Origin: an uncultured Luminiphilus sp. | Lineage (GTDB): Bacteria; Pseudomonadota; Gammaproteobacteria; Pseudomonadales; Halieaceae | DNA length: 36,553 bases | Assembly: GCA_905479205.1 (NCBI GenBank) | Contig: CAJQLP010000228.1 | Location: 1 to 36,553 of the forward strand | Direction: 5' to 3' | Shown here: one piece after another, positions 18,949 to 28,401 of the stretch | How positions within the stretch are numbered: position 1 is the first letter of the stretch | Layout of the letters: each line of letters begins with the position of its first letter | Position numbers and translations under genes: made by a program | The notes under the pieces: generated by a model | What the model was told of the DNA's origin: nothing | Databases searched by the model: none | Seen by the model: the letters and a program-made list of their open reading frames with translations, nothing else

Positions 18949-20705
18949 GGTGCTTCATAGACCAACGTGCCGCGAAACCACGTTTGCTCCGGCTGTATCT
19001 CTGACACAGCATCAACAGAAATAGTATGAAGATCTGAATTCAGGACTACGAAGTCAGCGGATTTACCGGGAGTAATAGATCCCGCTACGTCGTCCATTCC
19101 CATGATGGCGGCTGGCCGTGTGGTCCACATCGTCATGGCTTCGTCAAGATTAATTGCCTGCTCAGCCCAGAAAGTTTCTTCGCGACCATTGGTCGGATGC
19201 TTGCGTGTCACCAGCGCCTCAATCGCGGGCCAGGGGTTCATATCTGCGGCGGCAGCGGGCCAATCAGAGCCGCCATTTATAGGCGCTCCGGCCTCAAGTA
19301 GATCCTTTGTGGGCCAGTACTGTGAACCTCTGGGCTCCCCTACTGCTTGCACTACCGAATCGATGATCGGTCGGGGATACCACAAATACGGCGTGAAATC
19401 GGCGACGGCATTCAAGGCCTTAAAGCGAGGAATATCCTCGACAGCGACGTAGCCCGCGTGTGCGAGGGATATAGGCAGTCCGCTGTCGCCATTAATCGAC
19501 CGCGCGTGCTCAATGGCGTTAAGCGCCAGCTGAACTGAACCGTCACCCGCGGTATGAATTTTTATCCTGTAGCCGGCCTTATCAAATGCCGCCACGGCAG
19601 CAAACAACTCGTCGCTAGGAATCATCTGCATGCCCTTTGTGGGCTCCGGGTGTTTTTCATCAACGGTGTACTCGTCCAACATCATCGCCGAGCGAGAAGC
19701 CGTAGGCACACCGTCTAGAAAAAACTTAATCGCTTTCGCATCGGTATTAACAGAGGCGTGTTTGATAGCCCGGTCATCATAAGCCGCAACATCCTCAAGA
19801 GGCTGGGGCTCTTTACCGTGACCATAACTTTGCTGATACAACAGCGCACGCATGGTCAGACGACCCTGTTCGTCAGCCTTTTGATAGTGCGCCAGCGTGT
19901 CCGCAGGAGCTCTTGCTTCTCCCACTGCTGTCACTCCAAAGGCGTTGGCAATGCGCGAAACTTCAGCTACCGCCTCAACTTTCTGCTCGAAGGTATAGGG
20001 AGGTATTACGCTGTGCACCACCCCAGCAGCAAATTCCAAAAGCACACCGTTGGGCACGCCATCGGCATCCCGAACAAACTTACCTCCCTGGGGGTCGGGG
20101 GTACTCGCGCTCAATTCTATACCCGCCAACTCGAGGGCCCGCGTGTTGGCCCACCCGTGATGCGCTGAGTCATCATCAAGGAAAACCGGATGACCGTTGG
20201 AGACCGCATCTAAAAATGCTCTGGGGGACTCAATGTCGTTATCCACGAAGAAGTTACTGCTCCATTGGCCGCCGACGAGCCACTCGGGCGCGTTGGGATC
20301 CTCAGCACAGCCTTGAATAATGGCCGCCAATTCTTCCGGCGTGGTCGTGAAAGCAAAGTTGCACATATAAAGGGTCTTCTCGCCACCCTGGAAAGGGTGA
20401 ACGTGGGCGTCCATCAATCCAGGAGTTACCGCTTTACCCTGAGCGTCGATAACGCTTGTCGCGTCACCCACCAATATCTGAATATCCTCGTTACTGCCTA
20501 CAGCGGCAAACACCCCGTCGCGGATCGCGAAGGCCTGCTGCAGTGAATCCGACGTGCCGTCGGTGTAAACCCGAGCGTTGAGGACCACGGTATCTGCCGC
20601 CATCTCAGTAACGGCATTCCCCGGCGAAGCCGGCGGCGTGTCGCCGCCACATCCGACCACCCCGGCTGAGGTCATAAGGCAAATGGCAATTATTTTTTTA
20701 TTCAT
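18945..20705 (-). CDS. Amidohydrolase family lipoprotein (YtcJ-like, Amidohydro_3)
   Basis: MNKKIIAICLMTSAGVVGCGGD lipobox; GLMDAHVHPFQGG; IKIHTAGDG; GGSDWPAAAADMNPW; GSITPGKSADFVVL. ATGA overlap with the downstream amidase. Confidence 0.88.
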   Translation of the reverse strand: MNKKIIAICLMTSAGVVGCGGDTPPASPGNAVTEMAADTVVLNARVYTDGTSDSLQQAFAIRDGVFAAVGSNEDIQILVGDATSVIDAQGKAVTPGLMDAHVHPFQGGEKTLYMCNFAFTTTPEELAAIIQGCAEDPNAPEWLVGGQWSSNFFVDNDIESPRAFLDAVSNGHPVFLDDDSAHHGWANTRALELAGIELSASTPDPQGGKFVRDADGVPNGVLLEFAAGVVHSVIPPYTFEQKVEAVAEVSRIANAFGVTAVGEARAPADTLAHYQKADEQGRLTMRALLYQQSYGHGKEPQPLEDVAAYDDRAIKHASVNTDAKAIKFFLDGVPTASRSAMMLDEYTVDEKHPEPTKGMQMIPSDELFAAVAAFDKAGYRIKIHTAGDGSVQLALNAIEHARSINGDSGLPISLAHAGYVAVEDIPRFKALNAVADFTPYLWYPRPIIDSVVQAVGEPRGSQYWPTKDLLEAGAPINGGSDWPAAAADMNPWPAIEALVTRKHPTNGREETFWAEQAINLDEAMTMWTTRPAAIMGMDDVAGSITPGKSADFVVLNSDLHTISVDAVSEIQPEQTWFRGTLVYEAP

Positions 20706-20787
20706 AGCAATTTTCCAGTATCCGCAATTTATGCACGAGGAGTGCCCAGACTATTGTTAATCAGCAAGCTGAAAGCGATTTTTCAGC

Positions 20788-20816
20788 AAAAAAAAGGGGC
20801 GCATTGGCCCCCTTTT
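20788..20816 (-). terminator. Probable rho-independent terminator for the TonB-dependent receptor gene
   Basis: Minus strand reads AAAAGGGG-GCCAATGCG-CCCCTTTTTTTT: G/C-rich stem followed by a T tract, just after the receptor stop. Confidence 0.75.
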
Positions 20817-20833
20817 CTCTCTCTAAGATGTCA

Positions 20834-23257
20834 TTACTTGCCGATGAAGTAGCTGAAGGTAACACCCATCGTGCGGGGCATGCCCCAGGTGCGCACATAG
20901 GGGCCATTACCACCGCCGTAGGCGGAGGGGTAGTAATCCTCATCAGCTAAGTTCTTCACCCAACCCATAACTCGCCATGAGCCGTCCACCGAACCGACAC
21001 CAATCCGGGCGTTAGCCACCGAGTAGTCTTCGGTTGCGTCTTCCGGTCGTGGACCACCTGTGGTCTCACCGGTGTAGTTGACGTCAGCAGAGACATCCAT
21101 GGTCAGGTTGTTGCCAATGGGGAACTCGTAGCGGGCAAACAGCGTGTAGGAGAAATCCGGAGTCATCGCTAAATCCTGACCCGACGCATCATAGTAGTTG
21201 ATGTTGTTGGGGTAAGAACTGTTAGCCGCGTCTACCGCCTGCCACTTGATCACCTCAGAGTCCAACCAAGCTGCATTGCCTGCCAACGTTAGGCCATCGG
21301 TGGGCTGCCAGGTGATTTCTAACTCGGCACCGGTAATCTCCGACTCATCAACGTTAGTCAAACCAGAGATATTACCCACCAGAGTAACGGCCCTATCCTG
21401 CTCCTGCTTGTCCTGATAATCGTAGAAGAAGACCGCACCGTTCACCTGCATCGTGCCATCCAACAGGGTGGACTTGGCACCTAGCTCATAAGCCGTTAAG
21501 ACTTCCTCCTCGTAGGGAATGAGCTGGGTAGTGGTATTGGAGTTGGCTCCGTTAAATCCACCTGATTTAAACCCGTTAGAAATAGAGGCATACACCAGCG
21601 TGTCTTCAACGGGGGTCCAATCCAGCCCGATCTTGCCCGTCAAACGGCCGGTGTCGATGCTGTCTTCATAGGGATTAAACGCCGGGTCAAAGCCACCGAT
21701 GTCATTAATGCTTCCACAGCTACCGGGAGTGCGTTCAAAGGGGCTACCCCAAAGTCCGAACACGTTGTTCAAGAATACGCCTAGGGAGCCATCTTCAGCG
21801 ACGTAAGTACAACCCTTCCAGTCACGGGTCTCTTCTGTGTAGCGCGCACCCACAATTAAATTAACGCTCTGACTGAGTGCATATTCAACGTGACCAAAAA
21901 TAGCCGCCGACTCGGTTTCCTGTTGGTACTTTGTATCCAATTCCAAAATGGGGTTCGGGGCAAACAAACCAACACCGAAGGGTTGGCTAGCGAAGCCATA
22001 AACCGAATCTGACATGAAGTAGTGGTAATACTCATCCATATCGTCGTAGGAATAATACAGGCCCGCTACCCAATTCAGCTTGTCGGACTCGCCGCTCAGG
22101 CGTATTTCTTGGCTAAATACCTGCAGATCGGTAGTGTTGATATTGCTCGAGTCATTATAAAAACCACCGTCCCAGTCGTTGCCCTCGACTCGCTGGAAGT
22201 CGCTGTAACCGGTGATGGCTGTTAGGGTCATACCATCCAAATCCAAATCAAAGCGCAAGACCATGTTGGTGGTCTGGTTGTCTCGCTGGGGACGGATATT
22301 AAAGGTCTTACCCGTAATAGGGCTGGTATAGCTATTGGTCCAACCTGCTTTTTCTGAATCGTTCACCGAGTACCAGGGTGGGGTCTCGCCGAAATTAGCG
22401 CCGCCGGGAATAATGTATTGATTCAACGGCAAATAAGGCGCAATGAAAGAATTGAGTCCAATGAGTGAACCGTCATAAGCGGTATTTGCAGTGTTCTCTG
22501 ACTGGTCATCGACGTAACTAGCAATGAACTTCACGCGCAGTGAATCCGACAGATCGGACTCTATGGTTCCGCGAATTGCCATCACGTCGTCGCGACCTAG
22601 GTCATCGTCACCCACGGTATTTTCTTGCCAACCCTCATTGGATTTTACGTAGCGCATAGCCAGGCGACCGCGGGTGCTGTCTGACAAGGGACCACTGACA
22701 TAACCCTCGGCATTAAAGGCCGAGTAGGAACCGTAAGATCCAGTGATACCCGCTTCAAACTCGTCAGTAGGTGCATTGCTGATAAAGTTTATTTGACCTG
22801 CAGTGGTGTTGCGTCCATACAGATCGCCCTGTGGGCCCTTCAAAATCTCGACGCGGTTGGTGTCGAACAAAAGGCCTCGGGTCATAACCGTATAAGGCAT
22901 CGCAACATCATCGAAGTACAGACCAACAGTGGATGACGCGGCTGTGGAGTAATCCTGGAAGCCCACACCCCGAATGGTGTATAGCGGAACACCGGTAGCA
23001 GCGGTCTCATTCACCGTCACACCCGGTGTATACATAGCAATTTCGTCAGCACTGAGAATACCCAGTTCACGAATCTGATCGCCGGTGAAGGTATTGATGG
23101 CAATGCCAATATCGTTGGCACTCTGCTCACGCTTCTGTGCAGTAACAACAACCTCTTCAAGCTGCATTGCCCCACTGGGCAAGGCCGCGGTTGCGGCCAA
23201 TACGGCAATGGCCAACTTGCTTCTTAGGTGCGCACTCGTGGTCTGGGTACTTTGCAT
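20834..23257 (-). CDS. TonB-dependent outer-membrane receptor
   Basis: Signal peptide, then LEEVVVTAQKREQSANDIGIAI (TonB box/plug), VEILKGPQGDLYGRNTTAGQINFISNAP plug motif, a long beta-barrel and an aromatic C-terminus. Confidence 0.93.
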   Translation of the reverse strand: MQSTQTTSAHLRSKLAIAVLAATAALPSGAMQLEEVVVTAQKREQSANDIGIAINTFTGDQIRELGILSADEIAMYTPGVTVNETAATGVPLYTIRGVGFQDYSTAASSTVGLYFDDVAMPYTVMTRGLLFDTNRVEILKGPQGDLYGRNTTAGQINFISNAPTDEFEAGITGSYGSYSAFNAEGYVSGPLSDSTRGRLAMRYVKSNEGWQENTVGDDDLGRDDVMAIRGTIESDLSDSLRVKFIASYVDDQSENTANTAYDGSLIGLNSFIAPYLPLNQYIIPGGANFGETPPWYSVNDSEKAGWTNSYTSPITGKTFNIRPQRDNQTTNMVLRFDLDLDGMTLTAITGYSDFQRVEGNDWDGGFYNDSSNINTTDLQVFSQEIRLSGESDKLNWVAGLYYSYDDMDEYYHYFMSDSVYGFASQPFGVGLFAPNPILELDTKYQQETESAAIFGHVEYALSQSVNLIVGARYTEETRDWKGCTYVAEDGSLGVFLNNVFGLWGSPFERTPGSCGSINDIGGFDPAFNPYEDSIDTGRLTGKIGLDWTPVEDTLVYASISNGFKSGGFNGANSNTTTQLIPYEEEVLTAYELGAKSTLLDGTMQVNGAVFFYDYQDKQEQDRAVTLVGNISGLTNVDESEITGAELEITWQPTDGLTLAGNAAWLDSEVIKWQAVDAANSSYPNNINYYDASGQDLAMTPDFSYTLFARYEFPIGNNLTMDVSADVNYTGETTGGPRPEDATEDYSVANARIGVGSVDGSWRVMGWVKNLADEDYYPSAYGGGNGPYVRTWGMPRTMGVTFSYFIGK

Positions 23258-23422
23258 TGACGAAACTCCCCGTTTTTTTTTGTGATTGGACGTCTACCGG
23301 CACAAGATGGCCCGACGTCCTGTTTATGTTTATGTGCTGAATATACCGATTGATTTTGTCTTTCGCCTTGACCGATTCGGCCACCCGTTTGACTCGGCTT
23401 GATCTATGCCCCATCGGCGAGT

Positions 23423-24457
23423 TTATTGGATCAATGAACGCACATTTTCTCGATAGGCCTGGGGCGTTTCACCAACCCATGCTCTGAACGCCCGACTGAA
23501 AGCGCTCAGTTCTGAATAACCCAATTCATAGGCGATCTCTGTTAACGAGGCAGAGGAATTAGCCAACAGGTATTTCGCGCGACGCTCGCGTGCAAGGCTT
23601 TTCGCCTCTTGGAATGTGTAGCCCTCATCAGCCAATCTTCTTCGAAGCGTTCTTGGCGATATGCTAAGCCGACCCGCTATGGTGTCCGAATCAGCATTCT
23701 GCAGGCTGTCCTCCAACATAATCTGTCGACAGACGGTACTCACAAATTCATTTTTGTGCTCACCCAAGGAAAAGTAGGTTTCCATGGCGTTACTCAGAAT
23801 TTTGAACAGCAGCTTGTTGCTCGTTAAAAACGGCTCTTCTAAGTACCGCGGGTGAAATCGAATGGAGTTACTGTCAGCGCCAAAGGTTAGCTGACAGTTG
23901 AAGAACGACCGCAAAACCGCTTCGTCGCTTGGCTCTGCGTGCTGAAAAGTCACCTCGAGCAGAGGCACCTGCTTGCGGGTTGCCGTCGCAAGGGTCTGCA
24001 CCAAAAACGCCATAAGATAATCGTTGAGCTGCACTAGCGTGGCACCGCCCTCATGAAGCAGATCTGCGGTAAATTCAGTAGGGGATGTGCGGGGATAAAA
24101 GGCGGTTTTTATGCCTGAATCTATGTGCCGATCATAGACATTCAAAAAGCGAAGGCCCTCACCCACGGTCGGCGCAGCCAGCATCGCAACGATCAACAAG
24201 CTGCTCGATTCATAGTGAAAGTTTTGGCCCATGGACAACCCCATGGTGGGATTCTGTGTGATCGCAGCCGCACCCTCAAATAGGTTGGCTACGGCTTCAA
24301 CGGGCAGCGCAGTGTCGTATTCTTCTTTGGAATTAAAATCGATGCCACAGGCGTCAAAGACCGGCGCTGGATTGACGCCTCGGTCCATAAGATAGTCGCG
24401 GACATAGGCCGCAAAGCGCGGAGAAAGACTGGGGGTGAACCCGCTTGCACCGGGCAT
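23423..24457 (-). CDS. AraC-family transcriptional regulator (OruR/ArgR-like, arabinose-binding-type N-domain)
   Basis: C-terminal AraC HTH: IAGRLSISPRTLRRRLADEGYTFQEAKSLARERRAKYLLANSSASLTEIAYELGYSELSAFSRAFRAWVGETPQAYR. Confidence 0.92.
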   Translation of the reverse strand: MPGASGFTPSLSPRFAAYVRDYLMDRGVNPAPVFDACGIDFNSKEEYDTALPVEAVANLFEGAAAITQNPTMGLSMGQNFHYESSSLLIVAMLAAPTVGEGLRFLNVYDRHIDSGIKTAFYPRTSPTEFTADLLHEGGATLVQLNDYLMAFLVQTLATATRKQVPLLEVTFQHAEPSDEAVLRSFFNCQLTFGADSNSIRFHPRYLEEPFLTSNKLLFKILSNAMETYFSLGEHKNEFVSTVCRQIMLEDSLQNADSDTIAGRLSISPRTLRRRLADEGYTFQEAKSLARERRAKYLLANSSASLTEIAYELGYSELSAFSRAFRAWVGETPQAYRENVRSLIQ

Positions 24458-24466
24458 TGGGGAGCC

Positions 24467-25045
24467 TCACTCCGCCGCAGGAGGCACTTGGGAGTAATAG
24501 GCGCCTAACGCTGCCATTGCGGTGGGATCTAAATCCTTTACCACGTTGACCATCAACGGATGGTAACGCAGCCCAGACTTGAACCCCGCGAGTTGGGCAG
24601 CAATGTAAGCAGCGTTTTGTCCGGCCAATATTGGCCACTCGTCCGCCACCGGCGCGCCCTGCATGCCGTGGCAGGCGTGGCAATAACCGGCCCTGTTACG
24701 GCCCTCTTCCACCATAGTTTGATCGCCATTGGCAGCAGTGAGCCTAGGTTGCGCGGCGTACCAAGTCGCCAGCTCCGCAATGTCAGCATCGCTCAGTGCG
24801 GCCGCCATACCATTCATCACCGCGTTGTTACGATCGCCGCTGCGGTAGGCTTTAAGCTGAATTTCTAAATAGGTTTCGTGTTGCCCAGCCAAATTAGGCC
24901 AGGCTGGATCGGTGGATTTACCGTCGCTGCCATGGCAGGCCGCACAGCTAGCTAAGGCTGCGGGCTCCGCCCAACTGACCAGACTGAAAAACACCGCGAA
25001 CACCAATGCGACTGTCGTGCGTAACCCATTCTTAACATTGAGCAT
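24467..25045 (-). CDS. Di-heme c-type cytochrome (c4-like), exported
   Basis: Two CxxCH motifs (CAACHGSDG, CHACHGMQG); start at MLNVKNGLRTTVALVFAVFFSLVSWAEP gives a signal peptide. Confidence 0.88.
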   Translation of the reverse strand: MLNVKNGLRTTVALVFAVFFSLVSWAEPAALASCAACHGSDGKSTDPAWPNLAGQHETYLEIQLKAYRSGDRNNAVMNGMAAALSDADIAELATWYAAQPRLTAANGDQTMVEEGRNRAGYCHACHGMQGAPVADEWPILAGQNAAYIAAQLAGFKSGLRYHPLMVNVVKDLDPTAMAALGAYYSQVPPAAE

Positions 25046-25055
25046 TTTTGGCTCC

Positions 25056-25493
25056 CTATTGCATTGTCGCGACAATTTCAGCTAACACTGTCGCTCGATA
25101 GTTTTCAATTTCCTGCAGCGGCTGCTGCCGTAACTGCGCCACCTCTGCTTCGGTGTACGGTTCATAACCACCCTCAGGCAGGCTGCTACCCGCAAAATTG
25201 TCGAGACTCCAATTCAGCACTTCTGCCAGCTGGGCACTGTTCAGCTTTGACGTAGCCGACCCGGGGACGCGTACCAAAAATCCTCGGCCTTTTTCGGTTC
25301 TAAGGAACAGGCCCATTTGGTTTTTTAACGCGGGAACCGCGTTTGCGCCGGAGCCGTCAGGGGTATGACACCCCTGACAAAACATCTGGTAGTGGTAGCG
25401 AGCGCGGGCGTCATTAACGTCCGCGCTCTGGATTGCTGGTGCTAACATGAGGCCAAAAAACGCCATGCCAAGCCACAAACACCTAGATAACAC
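25056..25493 (-). CDS. Mono-heme c-type cytochrome, exported
   Basis: Signal-like N-terminus MLSRCLWLGMAFFGLMLAPAIQSAD and one CxxCH (CQGCHTPDGSG). Confidence 0.85.
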   Translation of the reverse strand: MLSRCLWLGMAFFGLMLAPAIQSADVNDARARYHYQMFCQGCHTPDGSGANAVPALKNQMGLFLRTEKGRGFLVRVPGSATSKLNSAQLAEVLNWSLDNFAGSSLPEGGYEPYTEAEVAQLRQQPLQEIENYRATVLAEIVATMQ

Positions 25494-25499
25494 TGCGCC

Positions 25500-26021
25500 T
25501 CACTCCTCGAAGGCGACGCCTACAACCACCGCCGTCGAGCAATGGTAGGCGGCGCTGGCGGTACCGAGGCACCAGTTGATGTCATTAGTTTTATCGGGAC
25601 GATAAGGGGGACGATCACCTTCATCACGCTGGCAAAGACAAGCGCCACAGGTAGATTTCCCGCAACAGTCATTGTAAGAAATAACGTAGTTACGACCATC
25701 CGCGGGGTTGTGACAGGTTCCAATCCACGTCACCGGAGACATTTCTGTCCCGGGTGGGCAGGTGTTCGCGCTTCCGCCACAACAGCTACACAAGAAGCCG
25801 TCGATGGCACAGTAACGCCAGTAGTCGCAATCAGTATCACTGCCCTGTTCAACGGGCTTCTGCGGACCGCCGTGGTTGTCCGCGCGCGCGACCGGCAGCA
25901 AAGGCACAGCTGTCGCCCCCACCAGCGCGCCGCCAAGCTTTTTTAACATCCCACGGCGCGAGCTTGTTTGTGCAACGTTACGCGCTTGCTTTTCGAAAAG
26001 ACGATCAAGAAATGACATCAT
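25500..26021 (-). CDS. mauA: TTQ amine dehydrogenase light (beta) chain (methylamine/aromatic amine dehydrogenase type)
   Basis: Tat-like leader SSRRGMLKKLGGALVGATA. CDYWRYCAIDGFLCSCCGG...CPPGTEMSPVTWIGTCHNPADGRNYVISYNDCCGKSTCGACLCQ...NDINWCLGT...YHCST, with both candidate TTQ tryptophans (PVTW, DINW) and the conserved Asp (NDCCG). Confidence 0.93.
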   Translation of the reverse strand: MMSFLDRLFEKQARNVAQTSSRRGMLKKLGGALVGATAVPLLPVARADNHGGPQKPVEQGSDTDCDYWRYCAIDGFLCSCCGGSANTCPPGTEMSPVTWIGTCHNPADGRNYVISYNDCCGKSTCGACLCQRDEGDRPPYRPDKTNDINWCLGTASAAYHCSTAVVVGVAFEE

Positions 26022-26629
26022 GATTTGACCTCCACAAAGCGTGCTTCATCACGCTTGTTCATGTAATCCTGAATAGAGGCAATGTTGCGTTCCTTTGCCT
26101 CGAATAAACTGTCGATGTGCTCCCGGGAATTCACAATTCCCAGTGACGCAATCCGCTGCTGCTCGTCGACTAATACCGCATAGGGCAGCTTAGACACGCC
26201 GTAACTCTTACCCACTAACTCGCTCACGACATAGGGTAACTCGATACCCTTTCGACGAGCGTAGCCTGCGTGGTCCTGGGAATCGCCGTCGCTAACGAAT
26301 ATCACATCAATCCAATCCGCTTCACTCTTTGCCGCCGACAGTACAACCGGCGTCAGCTCGTTACAGACGGGACAATCGGGTGACATGAAGAACAACAGCT
26401 GAGCGCGTGCCTCAGGTGTTCCAATCGAAATTCTCTGATCGGTAATCGTTAACGCCTCCAGCGCGGGGGCGGCCTGTCCCACCTCAATGGTTCGGTTGAC
26501 CATTAATGCGCCCGCAGGTGCAACCCGCTCGTAGAGCACGCCAATCTGACGAACCAAAGCAAAGTTAATGATTGCCATCACAATGAAACCAATCCACAGG
26601 GCGATGTTAGAAGCTACCAACCAGTCCAT
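26018..26629 (-). CDS. mauD: MauD-like thioredoxin-fold disulfide protein for amine dehydrogenase maturation
   Basis: N-terminal membrane anchor MDWLVASNIALWIGFIVMAIINFALVRQIGVLYERVAPAGALM, and SPDCPVCNEL (CPVC). ATGA overlaps with mauE and mauA. Confidence 0.9.
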   Translation of the reverse strand: MDWLVASNIALWIGFIVMAIINFALVRQIGVLYERVAPAGALMVNRTIEVGQAAPALEALTITDQRISIGTPEARAQLLFFMSPDCPVCNELTPVVLSAAKSEADWIDVIFVSDGDSQDHAGYARRKGIELPYVVSELVGKSYGVSKLPYAVLVDEQQRIASLGIVNSREHIDSLFEAKERNIASIQDYMNKRDEARFVEVKS

Positions 26630-27150
26630 CACCGCACTCCCGCCATAGTTTGCTGATTTGCAATTAGTTGGTCTGCGGCGGCGTAACACAGCCCCAAGAG
26701 CAAGGCCATGGCAACACCGACACCCCAGCCGGAAATGCCTACCGGGGTGGCTACGATCAAACTGGTCAGCAGCAGCACGCCGGCCACGACTAGATTGCGA
26801 ATAACCAGAGCGACACTCACGCGGGTCTCTGCTGCCGGGCCGCTACAACCACACTTTAAATCCACCCGCCCCTGCAGGACCTGTCGCATCATGGCAACGG
26901 CATACAGGGACAGAAGAAGCCCCCCCGCGACCACGCCCCACATACGGCTGGCGGGCAATAACAGCGCCAGTGCCAGCAGCAATTCAGACACGCCAATAGC
27001 AACCACCCAAAAGGCCGTTGCAGGCCGTCCGGTATAAGCGGCAACGGTCTCAACGTAAGCCGCGGGCTTGGTTAACTTACCCCATCCCGCTTGTGCAAAC
27101 AGCGCAGCGGCAAAACAGCTGATACCCGTAGCGAGAATAGCCGAGACCAT
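26629..27150 (-). CDS. mauE: MauE-like integral membrane protein
   Basis: Multi-TM protein with GWGKLTKPAAYVETVAAY, and KCGC, located between mauB and mauD. Confidence 0.87.
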   Translation of the reverse strand: MVSAILATGISCFAAALFAQAGWGKLTKPAAYVETVAAYTGRPATAFWVVAIGVSELLLALALLLPASRMWGVVAGGLLLSLYAVAMMRQVLQGRVDLKCGCSGPAAETRVSVALVIRNLVVAGVLLLTSLIVATPVGISGWGVGVAMALLLGLCYAAADQLIANQQTMAGVR

Positions 27151-28347
27151 TTATTGGGCGCCCCACAAGAACAGCGGCGTCTCTTGGCCGAAACCGGTAA
27201 TCTTCTTAATGAACTCACCGCTGAGGCCGTCATAGAGCTCAACGCTCATATCTACAGGGTTGGTGACTAGCACCTTTGGCTCTTTGCCACGACTAACAGC
27301 AAAGGACAAACCCCACTCCTTCAATGCAATTCGTTGTACCCGGCGACGACTATCCGGATCAAAAATCCAGATCTCCGCACCACCCGCGTTGTGCATCCCA
27401 TCGACGCCATTGGCCTCGGGGTTCATTAAGAAATAAATGCGCCCCAGCTCGTCTTCACCGTCCAAACCAATACCTGATGGAGCCCAACCCTCTTCCCCTG
27501 CGCCCACCAAAGACCAGGGAGACATGGGCTGCGCAGCCGAACCCGACATCGCCACGGGATGAACCTTGCCGTCAAATGTAGGGAAGTAGGCCATGTCACC
27601 AACCCGGGCTGGTCGCTCAAAGATAGGTGAATCATCGGAATCAAAGAACACATCGCTGTGTTGTCGGCTTTTCTCGGTGCCGTCTGCGTTCAACTCAATG
27701 GTCAATAAACGACCGTCTGCGCACAGAGAGCTGAAGCCCATGTCGCCATTTTCATAGATGAAGCTACAACCGGGAATGGCGATTTCGCCCATGATCGAGC
27801 GCTGATTTAGGTCGATCAAGGTAATGGATGTTGACGGGCTGAAGTTGAAAACCGCCAGCCAGTTGTCTTTATTCAGAGTCTGCAGAACCACCCGCTCGGG
27901 CATGCCCATAAAGCGCTTGCCTGAGGGCAGTAGTGTTTCGCCCACGGGACTCAAATTGGCGGTATCCCAGAATGTCAGCACATCAATCCTATCCCCACGG
28001 GTTCCGCGGGTATGGAAGGTCTCAACTGAGGCGATCTCACCGCGAGAAGGAATCTGCAAAATGTTGCCCATGAGCGCGTTATTAAACATGCCCTTCACTT
28101 GTTCAGCCACGGTGTCTTTGCTGGCATCAATCACGTAAACCTTGCCGTCTGACATATGGAAGAAGGCGCTGTCCTGCACCAAAAACCACTCGGGCGGGTA
28201 CTGGCTGGGCAACGACTCTATGATGCCTGTTGGCTCAACAGGTAACGGGGGTGGTACCTCCGTTGCCTGCAAGTTCGCAACAAAACCGAACGACGCCAGA
28301 GCCGATGTCGCCAGCAGCACCTGGGCCAAATACTTTCGCTTCAACAT
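27151..28347 (-). CDS. mauB: TTQ amine dehydrogenase heavy (alpha) chain
   Basis: Signal peptide MLKRKYLAQVLLATSALASFGFVANLQATE, beta-propeller-like sequence ending IWIFDPDSRRRVQRIALKEWGLSFAVSR...VELYDGLSGEFIKKI. First gene of a BEDA-ordered cluster. Confidence 0.9.
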   Translation of the reverse strand: MLKRKYLAQVLLATSALASFGFVANLQATEVPPPLPVEPTGIIESLPSQYPPEWFLVQDSAFFHMSDGKVYVIDASKDTVAEQVKGMFNNALMGNILQIPSRGEIASVETFHTRGTRGDRIDVLTFWDTANLSPVGETLLPSGKRFMGMPERVVLQTLNKDNWLAVFNFSPSTSITLIDLNQRSIMGEIAIPGCSFIYENGDMGFSSLCADGRLLTIELNADGTEKSRQHSDVFFDSDDSPIFERPARVGDMAYFPTFDGKVHPVAMSGSAAQPMSPWSLVGAGEEGWAPSGIGLDGEDELGRIYFLMNPEANGVDGMHNAGGAEIWIFDPDSRRRVQRIALKEWGLSFAVSRGKEPKVLVTNPVDMSVELYDGLSGEFIKKITGFGQETPLFLWGAQ

Positions 28348-28401
28348 AAGAACGCCTCTTTGTCTTTCAGCGCCGAGCGATCTAACACTCGGCACCAAAT
28401 A

